NCBI GenBank assembly: GCA_037178855.1
Contig: JASJZC010000006.1
Location: forward strand, 310,001 to 374,000
Length of the DNA stretch: 64,000 nt
Direction of reading: 5' to 3'
Source: Oscheius sp. JU75
Taxonomy: Eukaryota; Nematoda; Chromadorea; Rhabditida; Rhabditidae
The notes below the pieces were generated by a model. The model ran no database searches. It worked only from the letters and a program-made list of their open reading frames with translations, and had not been told where the DNA came from. This document shows, in pieces, positions 52,601 through 62,948 of the stretch; position 1 is the stretch's first letter; every line of letters starts with the position of its first letter. A program made the position numbers and the translations under genes.

Positions 52601-55600
52601 TATTTCCACTGAACTTTACCAGTGTATCTTGACTACCTCTTTCTCTCTTTCCACAGCTCCTCTTTATCTCTTGCCTTACTTCTTCTGAGCCGGAACAGCG
52701 TTTCTTGACTACCTCTGTCTGTCTCTCTGTTTAGAATCCTTCTTGGACTTGGCTCACCTATGCAGTGTCATTTACCTACCACAGTGTACACCCTCTTGAC
52801 TCACACGTACTAGTCCCATCCTGTCTCTTGAAATCCTCTCACTCTCAATCTCCCGAGCACCCGGAATAGCAGTGAGCAGAAAGCGTTAGAGTATGGCTGA
52901 GCCAAACTGAAGCATATGAAAAAAAGGCAAGCGTAAGAGAGACTATAGACTAGAAGTAGAGGGGGTTAGAGCAAAGTGTCCCAAAGAGGTGAGAGCTGTC
53001 TCTTGCCTTCTCGCCCTTCTCTCCGATCTCTCCCTTAGGCCCGACAATTGTGCCCTTGGACATTGTGTGAGCCAGCGGTCCGGGCGCTCCCGGGGGTCCC
53101 CGCGGACCCTGGTCTCCCTGCAAGATAGAAAGTAAGTAGTACCTTTAGTCCTTTTTCTCCCGGCAGGCCTCGCGGGCCGACGATTGAGCCACTGCCGGTG
53201 AACTCGCGTGGTCCAGGAGGACCGGGCGGACCGGTAGGACCCATATCTCCCTGCAAAACGGGCTCCCGTCTTTTCACACCGACTTCTCGTGACCATCACG
53301 TTCTGGATTCACATCCTGTCTCCAAGCTGGAGTCGATACCATTCTTCACAGGCTTGCGGAAGACTCAGAACGCTTTAGACAACACAAAAATTGGGGGGTA
53401 CATGCACACTTTTTGTTCTCTTTTTAATCAAAATACGGGATAGCCCATTAAGAAAACTGTAGCTCACAGGATCTCCCTTGGGTCCGACAGTTCCAATTCC
53501 CGGGTTTCCGGGCATTCCGAGCTCTCCTGGCGGTCCACGGGGTCCCTAAAATCATTCCAATTTTCTCGAAGAGAGGCTGCAGCTGTTCCCCCACATGTGG
53601 CAGCCAAAAAAGAGCCCTCGGAACGGGACTTAGTGCTTGTTTTCGTTTAAAAAAAACTTACAGCAAGACCATTGTCTCCTCTGTCTCCTTTCTCTCCAGG
53701 GTATCCGTCACGTCCGGGGGCACCGGGAAGACCGGGCATACCGGGCATACCACCGTCTCCCTGAAAGAGTAGTGGTAAGAGAATGTCTCGCTGTCTCTGT
53801 TTCTCACCTTCTCTCCAGGCGCTCCCATAGTTCCAATAGCGGGCTCTCCCTTTAATCCCGGCGATCCAGGTGCTCCAGGGAATCCGGGCATTCCAGGCGG
53901 TCCAGGCAGACCGGGAATACCGGCAGCTCCATCAGTACCATTGCAGCCGTCCCATCCGGGTGCTCCCGGAGGTCCAGGCTCTCCAGCCAGTCCATTCTTC
54001 CCATCATTTCCAGGGAAACCGGGAACTCCTACGGCTCCACGGTCTCCTTTCATGCCCATCGGGCCTGGAGGACCTTGTGCTCCCTTCTGTCCTTTGGGTC
54101 CGACGAGTCCTTCAGGTCCCGGGAAGCCACGGATTCCTGGGGGACCGTTGGGTCCCTGTGGTCCAGGAGATCCCTATAAGATTCAGGTTGTCTCAGCAGT
54201 TGCACTCTCTCTGCCAGATCACTCTCGGCAGCGATGCCAGCTGCCCCCGCGATGTAACAGCCACTCCCAGCCACTAATGAATCGATGCGACCAGTGCAAA
54301 AGCTTCAGAGTGAACTATGACTCATAACTTTGCGCCTTCTGGTCTGGTAAAGGACCTGGACTCACCATGGATCCCTTCTCTCCCACGCAGAAGCATCCTC
54401 TGTTGGAGCAGTCACGGCATGTCTGCTGCTGAAAAGGAACAGGATTATTTACGGACTTTTTGAACCCTGTTATTTGTCTACTGAACCAGAAGAGATGATA
54501 CTGTCTCTGGTCAAGACCAGAGACAGTATCATTGGAACAGTGTGGGTGTGAGTCAAGAAAACGTGTAGATCTTAAGAACAGGACACTGGACCAAGAGACA
54601 GAGACGGGAAAGGAATACTGGTCCAGAGAGTCAAGTACTAGTCGGGGGACAAGAGAGTACTGGGACTGTTGGAACAGTCAGGAAGAGTATGAGTCATAAG
54701 ATACATTTCAAGAATGGGACAGAGGAGCAGGAAACAAACTGAACAGTACAAATCTGGAATGAGTCAAGCTACAGGAGCAGGTAGATAGGTATACCGTCTG
54801 GGAGAGTATAATTCACGACCACTGAGCAAAGAATGGTAGCGAGGCAGAGAGACACTGACCAAACTCCACAGACAGAAACAGAGTACTGGTCAAGAATTCA
54901 GATAGAGAGACAGAGAGACAGCCATCCTATGTAGCCTATTGACTCAGATGGTCGATAGGACAGTATAGGTCCCCTCATTTTCCGACTTTGACAAAACTCT
55001 CTCCGAGTCTCACATCTGCTCAAAATGTTTATTTATTGTCTTCTTGCCCTCTCTCTCTCGCTCCTTGCCATTCAGACAGACGAGGCAACTCTTTTGTTTA
55101 TTACTACTACCAAGCCTGTCCTAATGGCCTCAATATGTGTGTGTGCTTTTGGAGAAGCGAGGAGAAATGTTGTTCAGAGTACAGAGATATTGGAAAGCTG
55201 TCTCTCTGCTTTAGGCTCTGGCCATGGGATAAGGCTAGATATGGACTGGAAGCTCTACCAAAGGTCAAAACACTACTAGAACCTTGACTATCAGTAGAGA
55301 GTACATGGAGTTCTGACATACCTATTGTACTGTTCAGAATCTGGGAGCCCTTGACTACCTTACTCGAAAAGATTTTGATTAATTGACCTACTGTAAAAGT
55401 CAAAGAACTGACTGGGTTGACTACCAGGACCGATAGTGTCTCATGTGTCTATTATAAAGTAAGAGTGACAGACCTGATTGGGTTGCAATCAGGAACAACA
55501 CAGTCTCTGCTGCTATGTACTGTAAGGGACTAACTGTATCTTAACTGTATCTTACAGAATCCAGTAGAGAGAGAGTACAGAGTGAGCTCACTATCTATTC

Positions 55601-58285
55601 AGTTCACTCGCTTGACTACATGACTACTTTTTATACTTTGGTCCTCGTACAGAATTTGGTCCTCGTACAGAGGAGGCCTTAAAATTTTTGATTCTTATTT
55701 CACTTTAAATGAAAGAGACATTAAGTTGAAGTTCAATTGACAGATCTCTTTAAAGTAGACTGTTTGTTTAATGAATGGTGAACAGCGACACAAGTGGAGG
55801 CAGATCACAACTGGGTCTTATGAGATCTAAAATTGTTCCATGCAAAAATTGGTCTCATGCAAAAAAAAGTGGTCCCAATAACTTCTTTTTTTTGTGAATA
55901 TGCTGAAGCGAAAGGGATACCATATATCTAGGCTTATTGCTGCTATATCATTACCTGATGCACATCTTAGCCTCTAAGTTCGCATTCAAAACCCTGGTAG
56001 GGCTTTTTGTTACAACCTGGGGTTAAGCTGCGCATCAGGTATAGCAGCACTAAGCCTATAGATATATGGTATCCCTCTCGCTTCGGGTTAAAAGTTTATC
56101 AGTTAGGGTGGAAAAACATGAAAAAAATAAGTTTACGGCCTCCGATTCTGCACTAGGACCTATAATTTGACCTGATGGCCGTTCTCTCCCATCCCCCACA
56201 ATGTTCCTTTTACTACTAACATGATCGCCCACACCCTATCTCTCATTCTCCCCGTGCCGGTGACATTTGGCACTCGTCTTCTAAAACATACAACATACTA
56301 TACGTTTCGACCGTCTCTTTTGGGGATGACCTCAAGCTGTCCCCAGTTGACCTCGGCAACTCAAGAGCCAGAGAGGGAGAATGCTGACCGACAGAGGACA
56401 GGCGCACCATTTATCAGAGGCTCGTCGGGACACACAACAGTTGGCAGCGCCTAACCGATTGAGAGTGTCTCCGGCCGGTGGCTGGGACAAAAAATTGAGT
56501 AGGGAGAGTTATGGTGGGACTGAGAGGAGTATAGGAATCGATGAGATGAGACAGAGGAACTGAGAGGGAGAGAGAGACTGAGAGACTTCTGGGACAAAAT
56601 CAACTAACTGAAAGCACGAAGAGACAGGATGAGACAGTTCAATAGAGAAACAAGAGTATTGGTCAAAGAGTCAGAAAGTCGAGAGTACAGACGGTCAAGA
56701 TATAGATGGTCCAGATATGGAGCCAGTACCTGTAACAGAACAGATTCATGAGCCTAGAAGAAACAGACGCCTTAAAACAGAGAAATTGAATATTCAGAAT
56801 AGATAAGCTCGCTACACTAAGGCACTAGGGGGTACAGATGGTCAAGTCATCTGTGAAATCCGTTGGTCTGAACAAAGTTAGCCGTGGTTATATGACTTTG
56901 AGCTAATCAATAGGTCGCAGTGCTGACCAGTCAGTAGCACAGAAGGTCTGCAAAAGTATAGAGACAGTATGAGTACTACCAAACTAAGAGTTCATGGAAT
57001 ACGACTGCTAAAAATGAGAGGAGCAACAGCGCTTATTCAGGAATCAGTCAAGAAACTGTTCTAGAAATATCAGGCAAGACTCTTTGAGAGAGTATGAGTC
57101 GACCGGGTGAGAGATAGTACTAGTCAAGGGACTAGTTCTGTACAGGAACAGTTCAGAAAATAATAAACCAAGACAGAAAGAATACTGGAAAACCCACCGA
57201 ATCTACGACGTTGACCAGCAAAAATGCTAAGCTGGCTAGCAGCAGCAGGGGCCTGAAAAAATAGATTTGGTACTGTCTCTTCCCATATATCTCTCTGTAC
57301 TCTCTCGCTCCCTGAACCAAAACTAATGGATGAGTCTAGCCCCTTTCCTCCAGTCGAGAGAGACGGCTGTCAGTACTCAAGCTGACAGCCGATTTCAACC
57401 CGATGGCACATTACAGAGTGAGAAGAGGCGGCTTGCACTTTTCTCTCGGGTCCTCGATGACAGTCTGGGTACAGTAATCGATAGTTTTGGCGGGAAAACA
57501 GTAGACAGAGTTAGTACTTTTGCAAAAAGATACAGTTGACCAGAACCTTGATAGTATAGTTCAGAACAAAGTAGAGACTCTCTTACTACGTGAGGGAAGA
57601 CAGTGAGCTTCGTACTGTACCGGTCAAGATAGTACTATTTCCATTGAGCCAGAAGAGACACCGACTCTCCCAAAAAAAAAAAAAGTTTGATAGTCATGGT
57701 ATGAGTCAGGGAACAGAGAGACTACTGGTGCCGTCTGTAACACTGTCTCTGCTCCTAAACTGTTCTTAGGCACCTATCGATACCACGAGACTCTGCAAGA
57801 GTCATGGAACTGACTATCAGGATCGCACACTCTCTAAAGTTGTAAGACCAGGTGTACTGTATGTTAGTTCGACGCACTGTACCGTCTATTAGTAGTGGTC
57901 AAGATCCGGTCAAAGAACAAAGCTATAGATCTACTGTAATAAAGACAGTCGTACTATGAACTAGAACTGAACAAACAGTTCTAGAACAGTCCTCACTCTG
58001 TGGAGAGTAAGAGAGTCAAGAGTACAGTCCGCACGTCCTGTCAATGTCAGCTAATAAGTACAGAAAGACAGTAACTGAGACAAAGGCAGATAGACAGTAC
58101 ACTCTTCAATACATTGTGCGTCTATTAATAAGCTACGGTAACCAGAGGAAGAGGCAGAAGACCAGATATAGACATACCAGAAAGGTTTAAAGAAAGTAAT
58201 GGTCGACCGACTGTCAGTTACTGTACCCAAATCCAATCAGAATATAGTAAAAATGGACGTACCACAGGGGTAATTTGTGCCTCAT
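46605..58285 (-). CDS. let-2: Alpha-2(IV) collagen, LET-2 orthologue
   Basis: Basement-membrane network collagen. Nineteen coding exons on the minus strand: 58285-58263, 57252-57198, 54428-54366, 54173-53808, 53760-53662, 53545-53468, 53250-53143, 53117-53007, 52098-51982, 51941-51777, 51706-50819, 50477-49562, 49522-49335, 49297-48206, 48166-47797, 47732-47544, 47504-47333, 47288-46997 and 46697-46605. Phases agree throughout. Exons 7 and 8 look mutually exclusive, giving 1757 or 1758 aa, in line with LET-2. Order: signal peptide split over two exons (MRHKLPLW + [16 protein letters not shown]), 7S region ([12 protein letters not shown]), a long interrupted Gly-X-Y domain, then NC1 from about [13 protein letters not shown] to [15 protein letters not shown]1 is alpha-2-like ([30 protein letters not shown]), which favours let-2 over emb-9. 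The ATG context is GCCGCCATGA. Introns 1 and 2 are long (1.0 and 2.8 kb) and hold repeats. Confidence 0.96.
50571..50746 (+). repeat. R1 element copy in a let-2 intron
   Basis: The 341-nt intron between coding exons 11 and 12 contains the second half of R1, from 'ctcagagcatgattgttg' to 'gatcatccctcatcgg', antisense to the gene. Within it, 50655-50666 and 50680-50691 form a 12-bp stem (agggctctggcc / ggccagagccct). The insertion explains why this intron is much longer than its neighbours of about 40 nt. Confidence 0.8.
52099..53006 (-). other. let-2 intron downstream of the cassette exons
   Basis: A 908-nt intron starting with a GC donor. On the transcribed strand it carries CTAAC at 52969-52965 and 52889-52885, both as CTCTAAC, near its 5' end. 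A third CTAAC at 52116-52112 sits close to the 3' splice site, where a branch point would be. The word AGAGGTAGTCAA occurs four times (plus-strand positions 52327, 52554, 52629 and 52705). No further Gly-X-Y exon is visible inside. In C. elegans let-2 the equivalent intron carries CUAAC motifs bound by the STAR protein ASD-2. Confidence 0.7.
53007..53250 (-). promoter_or_regulatory. let-2: Mutually exclusive exon pair of let-2
   Basis: Exons 53250-53143 (108 nt) and 53117-53007 (111 nt) encode related peptides, each starting GD.GP.GPPG.PGP, then a non-collagenous interruption (REFTGSGS or LAHTMSKG), then IVGP.G...GEKG.K. Both are multiples of three with phase-0 ends, so either can be left out. 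The gap between them is 25 nt, with GT and AG ends, too short for normal spliceosome assembly. The second exon has a GC rather than GT donor (GAGAAG/GCAAGA). This matches the stage-regulated exon 9/10 choice described for C. elegans let-2. Confidence 0.85.
54495..54532. repeat. Perfect 18-bp-stem hairpin
   Basis: atgatactgtctctggtc (54495-54512) and its exact reverse complement (54515-54532) are separated by only AA. It lies in the let-2 intron. Such a perfect palindrome is likely recent, or maintained by its RNA or DNA structure. Confidence 0.9.
55905..56084. mobile_element. MITE-like element with long terminal inverted repeats
   Basis: The ends gaagcgaaagggatacca... and ...tggtatccctctcgcttc are inverted repeats that continue inward for about 50 bp with few mismatches (catatatctaggctta, gctgctat, cctgatgc). 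A short unique centre (ccctggtagggctttt) follows. The whole unit is about 180 bp and non-coding, typical of a miniature inverted-repeat transposable element or a foldback. I saw no second copy in the window and no certain target-site duplication. Confidence 0.7.
57253..58262 (-). other. let-2 intron 1
   Basis: A 1.0-kb intron that splits the signal peptide (donor TG/GTACGT, acceptor TTTTTCAG). It contains repeated words such as gtactg, gtcaag and tatgagtcag, and a 9-bp inverted repeat near 57367-57392 (ggctgtcag / ctgacagcc). No exon or known element is seen. Confidence 0.6.
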
Positions 58286-59624
58286 GGCGGCTTCCCTCTA
58301 GGTTAGAAAAAGAGAGAGAGACGAGGCAGAGGTGTTGCGACTGCCTGACTATCTGCTGCTGTCCCTGCAAGAAGGAGAGGCCAAGTGGTCTACCAGTGGA
58401 GAGATCGCCGGAGGGGCTCGCGGAGAGGGCGGAGCCTGGGACAGAGTATGAGACACCAGAAGAAGTAGGAGCAGCTGGACGGCTGTTCTTGGGAGAGAGG
58501 GGCCAGATCGCGAAAGGGTCCAGTGTAAACTGGAGAGGAGAGAGACGGCTCCTGACACCTTTGGGCAACTTGGACGGAGAGATAGGGTATGAGGTAGAGA
58601 GTGAGAGAGACAGAGACAGAGCGAGGGAGATCTATCAAGTTGGAGACCGACTGACCACTGAAGGGGGACTGATGGGATGGACCAGCGGAGTGAGGAACAG
58701 GGGGTACCAGAAGAGAAACATGGAGACAGAGAAACTAGCAGTCTGAGGGTATTTAGCGATCCCTCAAACCCGAGTACACGTAGAAACAAAGAAAATTTCA
58801 GAGTAGGGATTCAACCCGCATCCTAACCATTTGACAGAATTTTTTTCGAGACGGTACGGGAGCGCCCGTCCCAACTAGCTTAGTGGTTATCACGTTTGCT
58901 TAGGGCTCACACGTCACAGAGGTTCGATCCCTTTCCTGAAACAAAAGCTATTGTTTAGCGTCTTCTAAGGTTTCTGATGTTGATAACACGATGTTCCTTC
59001 CAGTCTCTGTGTCTGTCTATCTCTATGAGTCTCTATTCACTGTTTACTATCTGACGCATCTTGCAGATTCTGAAATTTCCCTTGTTCTGCTTCTCTTCGT
59101 CCTCCTCCTCATAACCCTTTCTTTTCCATAATAAGCTCAACTTTTTCATGTGCCAGGTGTTCCCCTCATTCGCTACGAAAACAAGAGCCTCTCGGCAGCT
59201 TCCTCCTGTCTCAAATTTCGGGGGTCTTCGAGGGAGATGACCGAGTGCACTCTGTCTGTTCCCTGTATCTTTCTGGTTGTGTCCTGTCCTCACACTGAGT
59301 CTCTGTCTACCTATCCCAGACTCACTATCTCTCTATATCTCGGTCCCTGTCTCTCTTTTTCCCTTACTGATTGAACTGTTTCCCTCCAGAGCGAGAGAGA
59401 GAGAGAGTACACCATCTCCGCCCCAAAAAACTGTCCAACTGCTTCGCAACATATTGCCGGGCCAAGTCATTTCTCTCCAGCCCGGCACCCCGGTTATAAA
59501 AACAAGCCGACTGGGCAAAAAGGTGGCGTCTTTTAAACTCGGCCATCTGTACTCGAGGGGCTGAAAATCTGAGGGATCTGAAAGGGATTTATCGAGCTGG
59601 AAATGTACAGTAATAAAAGGAAGA
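58286..59624. other. let-2 upstream region and rbmx-2 downstream region
   Basis: It holds the presumed let-2 promoter and 5' UTR (no TATA box evident), an Arg/Glu-rich chance frame near 58.4-58.75 kb on the plus strand, a tRNA-like fragment at 58.87 kb, and the 3' flank of rbmx-2. A GATAAA on the minus strand lies about 30 nt past the rbmx-2 stop. Pyrimidine words occur near 59.3 kb. Confidence 0.5.
58868..58942 (+). pseudogene. tRNA-Val-like degenerate sequence
   Basis: tagtggttatcacgtttgct matches the D-arm to anticodon region usual for tRNA-Val, and ggttcgatcc is a consensus box B. The anticodon 3' strand and acceptor stem are scrambled, so it is read as a tRNA-derived fragment or SINE-like piece. 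Confidence 0.5.
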
Positions 59625-62385
59625 TCATTTGTGGCGCGAGGCCACAAAGTCGGTTCCTTCTTCCCATAAGACTTCTTTTTCTCCTCGTCTCGCCATGGCG
59701 GCCTTCTCCTGCTCTCGGGTGGCCTTCCAGATCTCGATGTCGCGCCAGTCCGCCTAGAAAATGGGTATGAGTACTTCTGTCTGTCACTCTCACTGTCCGT
59801 CTCTTGAATGTCTCCCTCAGTCTGTTATTATCTATCTGTTGACTGTCTCTATATCTCTTACCCGGGTCTCTTTCCGCCTGTCACAGTCTCTCTCATTGTC
59901 ACTGTCTCTTGATTGTCTCTCACTGCCTCTGCCTCAGCCACTCCCTGTTGCTATCCCTCTCAATCTATCACTTAGTCGCTGTTACTCACTTTTTCTGTTC
60001 CTGTATCTGTCTATCTCTATCAGCTTGTGTCTCTCACTGTCTTTGTCTCATTCGTTACTTTACTTAGTTACTCCCTGTCATAGTCAGTCTTTGTCTCTGT
60101 TCTAGTTTGTCTCTCACAGTCAGTCACTCACTGTCTCGTCTCTCTAAAATTGCTACCTTGTTGAAGTCGGGTCGCAAATTGTGCGTCCTGGCCTTGCTCT
60201 CGAGCTGTTTCCCGAAGTTGAAGTGCTCATTCTGCCCGTATAGATCATCGTCATCGACTTGCGTATCCAGCAGCTTGATCTGATCCTTCCAGTCGCCATC
60301 CGGATCGCTTATGGCCTTCTCTTGGAGCCATTTAAGCCTCTTCTGGCGCTTTTTCTCCTCCTTCTTCCGTCTCTTCTCGTCCTTCTTGTGCTTCTTGACC
60401 ACCTTGCGCATGAGACGCGTGTCGTCGTCGTCCTTCAGAGCCACAATCCGGTTTCGCTTCTTTTCTTCGGCTCGTTCCGCTCGGCGGATGTCTTCCTCGC
60501 CTGGAAATGGGTCTGTAGGGCTCATAAAGCCCATTTAGCAGCAGATTTGGCTTTTTTGTCTCTTAAAACAGAAATCCAACGAAAAAGCATTTTTCCCAGC
60601 ACAGTTAAAAAACCTGACCTGTGGAGAGACTTTTTGACAAAAACAGTGATGTAAAAACATTTATCCTTGTCTGAGATTCGAACCCTTAATCAATTTTTTC
60701 CCAAGAGAGGACCACTCCGCCATTATACCTGAATCTAAGAAAGGGATATCTTCGCGTAGGAGTAAGTAAATGAAGGTTGTGAAAATGAAAAGGACTTTTC
60801 AAAGAGCTGATTTTTTTGTAACTTTCCACGTTTTTCAGTCTCTCCAAATGATGATGGTTTTTGCCGCATGACGCAGTCGGTTAGAGCTCAATCAACAAAA
60901 AGGGGTCAGTTTCAATTCCTGTGTTCCCATAAAATTCACTTTTTTTCGAGTAAAACCACGACTTTCAGTACTTCTTGAAGAAAACTCGTCCAACATGGCT
61001 CAAAAAGTTTCAAAACCTACTTGGCTTATCCCTGAGAATCGGCTTCGGCGCACAGCCTTCCTCCCACAGTCGTTTGGTTTCCTCGTCCGCGTCCTCTCTG
61101 TACTTCGGCACCTTGTACTCTTCCACGTGATCCACTCGAAGCATTCGCTTCAGTAACTGGAAAAAATGGGTATATAGCACAAAAAAGATTGTCAGAATTA
61201 CCGTAATTCCATTGAAATTGTCCACGGCGAGGACGGTGCTTCGTTGATCCTGGTAACATAGGAAGCAGAAACCCTTGCTTTTCCCCGTCTTGCGATCTCG
61301 GACCAGATTGATGTTCATGACCTCGCCGTACCTAAAAATGGTTTCTTTTTTAGCCAATACCAAGAGTAAAAGGTAGATAAAGTGCTTCTAGAACGCCTCG
61401 AACGTTTTCGGTGTCTTTCGGCCCCAGTATTTGGCTTACATTTTTCCGTGCAGTATTACACGAAAGTTAAGGGAACATCTTATGGAACAGTTTAGAACTT
61501 CTCAGAGCCTTTTTAGGTTAATGTTTACTGGAATTAGAGCCTCAATTTCCCATTTTTTGCTATCTCAAGAGTAATTAGACTTTTAGGGTTTTCGACCGGT
61601 TTCCAGTTGTTTCTGGGCAAACATTTTGGGCTCATTTACATTCTGACAGAGATTGTAGCTGACCTTATTTGCAGAATCCGCGTTTTAGATCATTTTAACA
61701 GGTTGAACTGTGACTCATAAATTGGCACCTTCCGGTCTGCTAAAGGAACTGGACTCACCATGGATCCCTTCTCTCGCACGCAGAAGCATCCTCTGTTGGA
61801 GCAGTCACGGCGACTAGAGAACCGTTCTTTAACCAGCTACCTATTCAGACTATAAAAAAGCTTTTTGTCAAGCGAAAATAGACAGGATTTCATGTAGTTT
61901 GACAGATTTATGAATGTTTCTGGGCCATTCTAATGCAAAATCTCTTCCGTTTCGGCTTATGCACGCACGCTCCGGCTGCACCTACGACACTGGCAGACCT
62001 TGCTCTCTAAATAGTGCCAACATTCTGAGCTTCGCTGGAAGCGCAGCTGTTGTCTATGAGTCATCGCGAGTCTCGAGAAAGCTGCAGAGAGGTCGATGGC
62101 TGCGCTGTAATAGCGATTATTCGTTCGGTGACCCCGAAATTAGGGACCGGCAATGGATTTTTTTTTGGTGAAAAAAGCAAATTTTTCAACTAGAGAATAA
62201 ACTTACTGCGAGAAAACGGCAATGACGTCGCCTTCTGTAAGCTCGTACGGCAAGCCGCCGATGTAGATCCAGGCCGAATCCATGTACTTCTTGTGCCATG
62301 ACTTTCCGTCGGAGCCGGCCGTCCCCAGAGCAATTTCACGCTCGTTCAGTCGGTTCTGGTTTTTGATATTTGTGATCGGGTTCAT
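59625..62385 (-). CDS. rbmx-2: RNA-binding motif protein RBMX2 (Ist3/Snu17 homologue), 305 aa
   Basis: Spliceosomal RRM protein, the metazoan counterpart of yeast Ist3/Snu17 of the RES complex. Minus-strand exons: 62385-62207, 61331-61202, 61156-61021, 60500-60157 and 59753-59625 (918 nt, phases consistent). The start MNPITNIK, followed by LNERE, matches the conserved N-terminus of the family. RNP2 is WIYIGG (39-44) and RNP1 is KGFCFLCY (79-86), with the family motif [15 protein letters not shown]. The second half is highly charged and Lys/Arg-rich ([20 protein letters not shown]), ending VASRHK. An AG acceptor (cttccag) 9 nt before the ATG suggests trans-splicing. The 875-nt first intron contains a stray copy of a let-2 exon in sense orientation, and introns 3 and 4 hold tRNA-like fragments or pyrimidine words. 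Confidence 0.93.
59754..60156 (-). other. rbmx-2 last intron
   Basis: A 403-nt intron made almost entirely of ctgtctct/cactgtctc words on the plus strand. The frame of 114 codons through it on the plus strand is an artefact. It contains no recognisable element. Confidence 0.6.
60671..60735 (-). pseudogene. tRNA-like sequence in rbmx-2 intron 3
   Basis: On the minus strand ggcggagtggtc resembles a D arm and gggttcgaatctc a T arm with box B. The acceptor ends do not pair convincingly. Likely a tRNA-derived fragment. Confidence 0.4.
60863..60928 (+). pseudogene. tRNA-like sequence in rbmx-2 intron 3
   Basis: gcatgacgcagtcggttagagc is close to a tRNA D-arm/box A region. The presumed T arm, gtcagtttcaattcc, has lost the TTCGA core. 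It is antisense to the host gene and not functional as a tRNA. Confidence 0.4.
61704..61811 (-). pseudogene. Duplicated fragment of the let-2 7S exon
   Basis: These 108 bp align without gaps to 54311-54418 of let-2 (intron end, splice donor and most of coding exon 3), with 8 differences by my count. In the 53 exonic bases only one differs. The copy keeps the GTGAGTCC donor and the Cys-rich [11 protein letters not shown] coding sequence in the orientation of rbmx-2, inside its first intron. A ttctctag just upstream could act as a 3' splice site, so it could be read as a cryptic exon. Confidence 0.92.
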
Positions 62386-62948
62386 ATTGGGGCTCTGGAA
62401 GATACAAACAGTAAGAGTTTTTGAATGGAAAAAGAGAAGTGGAAAGCATAAAGAAAGAATAAGACAAAACATCGGATTACTAAGTGTGTTTTTACGAGCT
62501 CTATTACTCATTCTGGTTGCTCTTACCGGTCAGAGCAACTAAATGACGATGAGGGCTAAGTAAGGTGCATAAAGTCAATTCTCACTGACATAAAATAGGC
62601 TAAAAATAGTGCTAGAAGAAGGTGAGAAAAAATCAAACAGGTAAATTGAGCATTTCGAATTTTTCAAGCAGACGTGTGTTTAAAAATACGTACGCAAGTT
62701 CGCGTCGCGTACATTTCGTATCTAAACTGCACCCGACTCGGGCGGACGTGCGTCTCCTGCTTTCTCCCCAGTTTCCTACGTCGTTTTGCTTATTTTTCCG
62801 ATTGAAATGTAGTAGAAATGCTAGAGAATTGATTCACAACAATTATCGTATGGAAAAATGATAGAAACAACAACATTCAAACCTTCCCTTTCCCAAAACA
62901 CTATCTTCTTCAGTTTTGCATTTTTTTCTCACAAAATTACTTCTAGAG
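62386..62948. promoter_or_regulatory. Shared upstream region of rbmx-2 and COX5A
   Basis: 563 bp between two divergent start codons. Each ATG has an AG acceptor a few bases upstream (cttccag and acttctag), which fits spliced-leader addition on both sides. A GC-rich stretch with repeated 'cgcgtcgcgtac'-like and 'gggcggacgtg' words near 62696-62745 is the best promoter candidate. No TATA box is evident. Confidence 0.45.

Larger units (their letters stand above)
54429..57197 (-). other. Large let-2 intron 2
   Basis: A 2.8-kb intron. It contains a 38-bp perfect palindromic hairpin (54495-54532), purine-rich word repeats (54540-54960 and 56600-57180), a 180-bp inverted-repeat element (55905-56084) and AT-rich sequence around 55.7-55.9 kb. 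Frames of up to about 99 codons near 55.0-55.4 kb show no domain. No additional coding exon is evident. Confidence 0.6.

Noticed and set aside
52099-53006. A further alternative collagen exon in this intron
   Set aside because: No Gly-X-Y frame is visible on the minus strand in the intron.
58396-58746. Plus-strand 116-codon charged frame upstream of let-2
   Set aside because: Arg/Glu richness comes from gagagagacagag words; there is no domain, and it lies antisense to the let-2 5' region.
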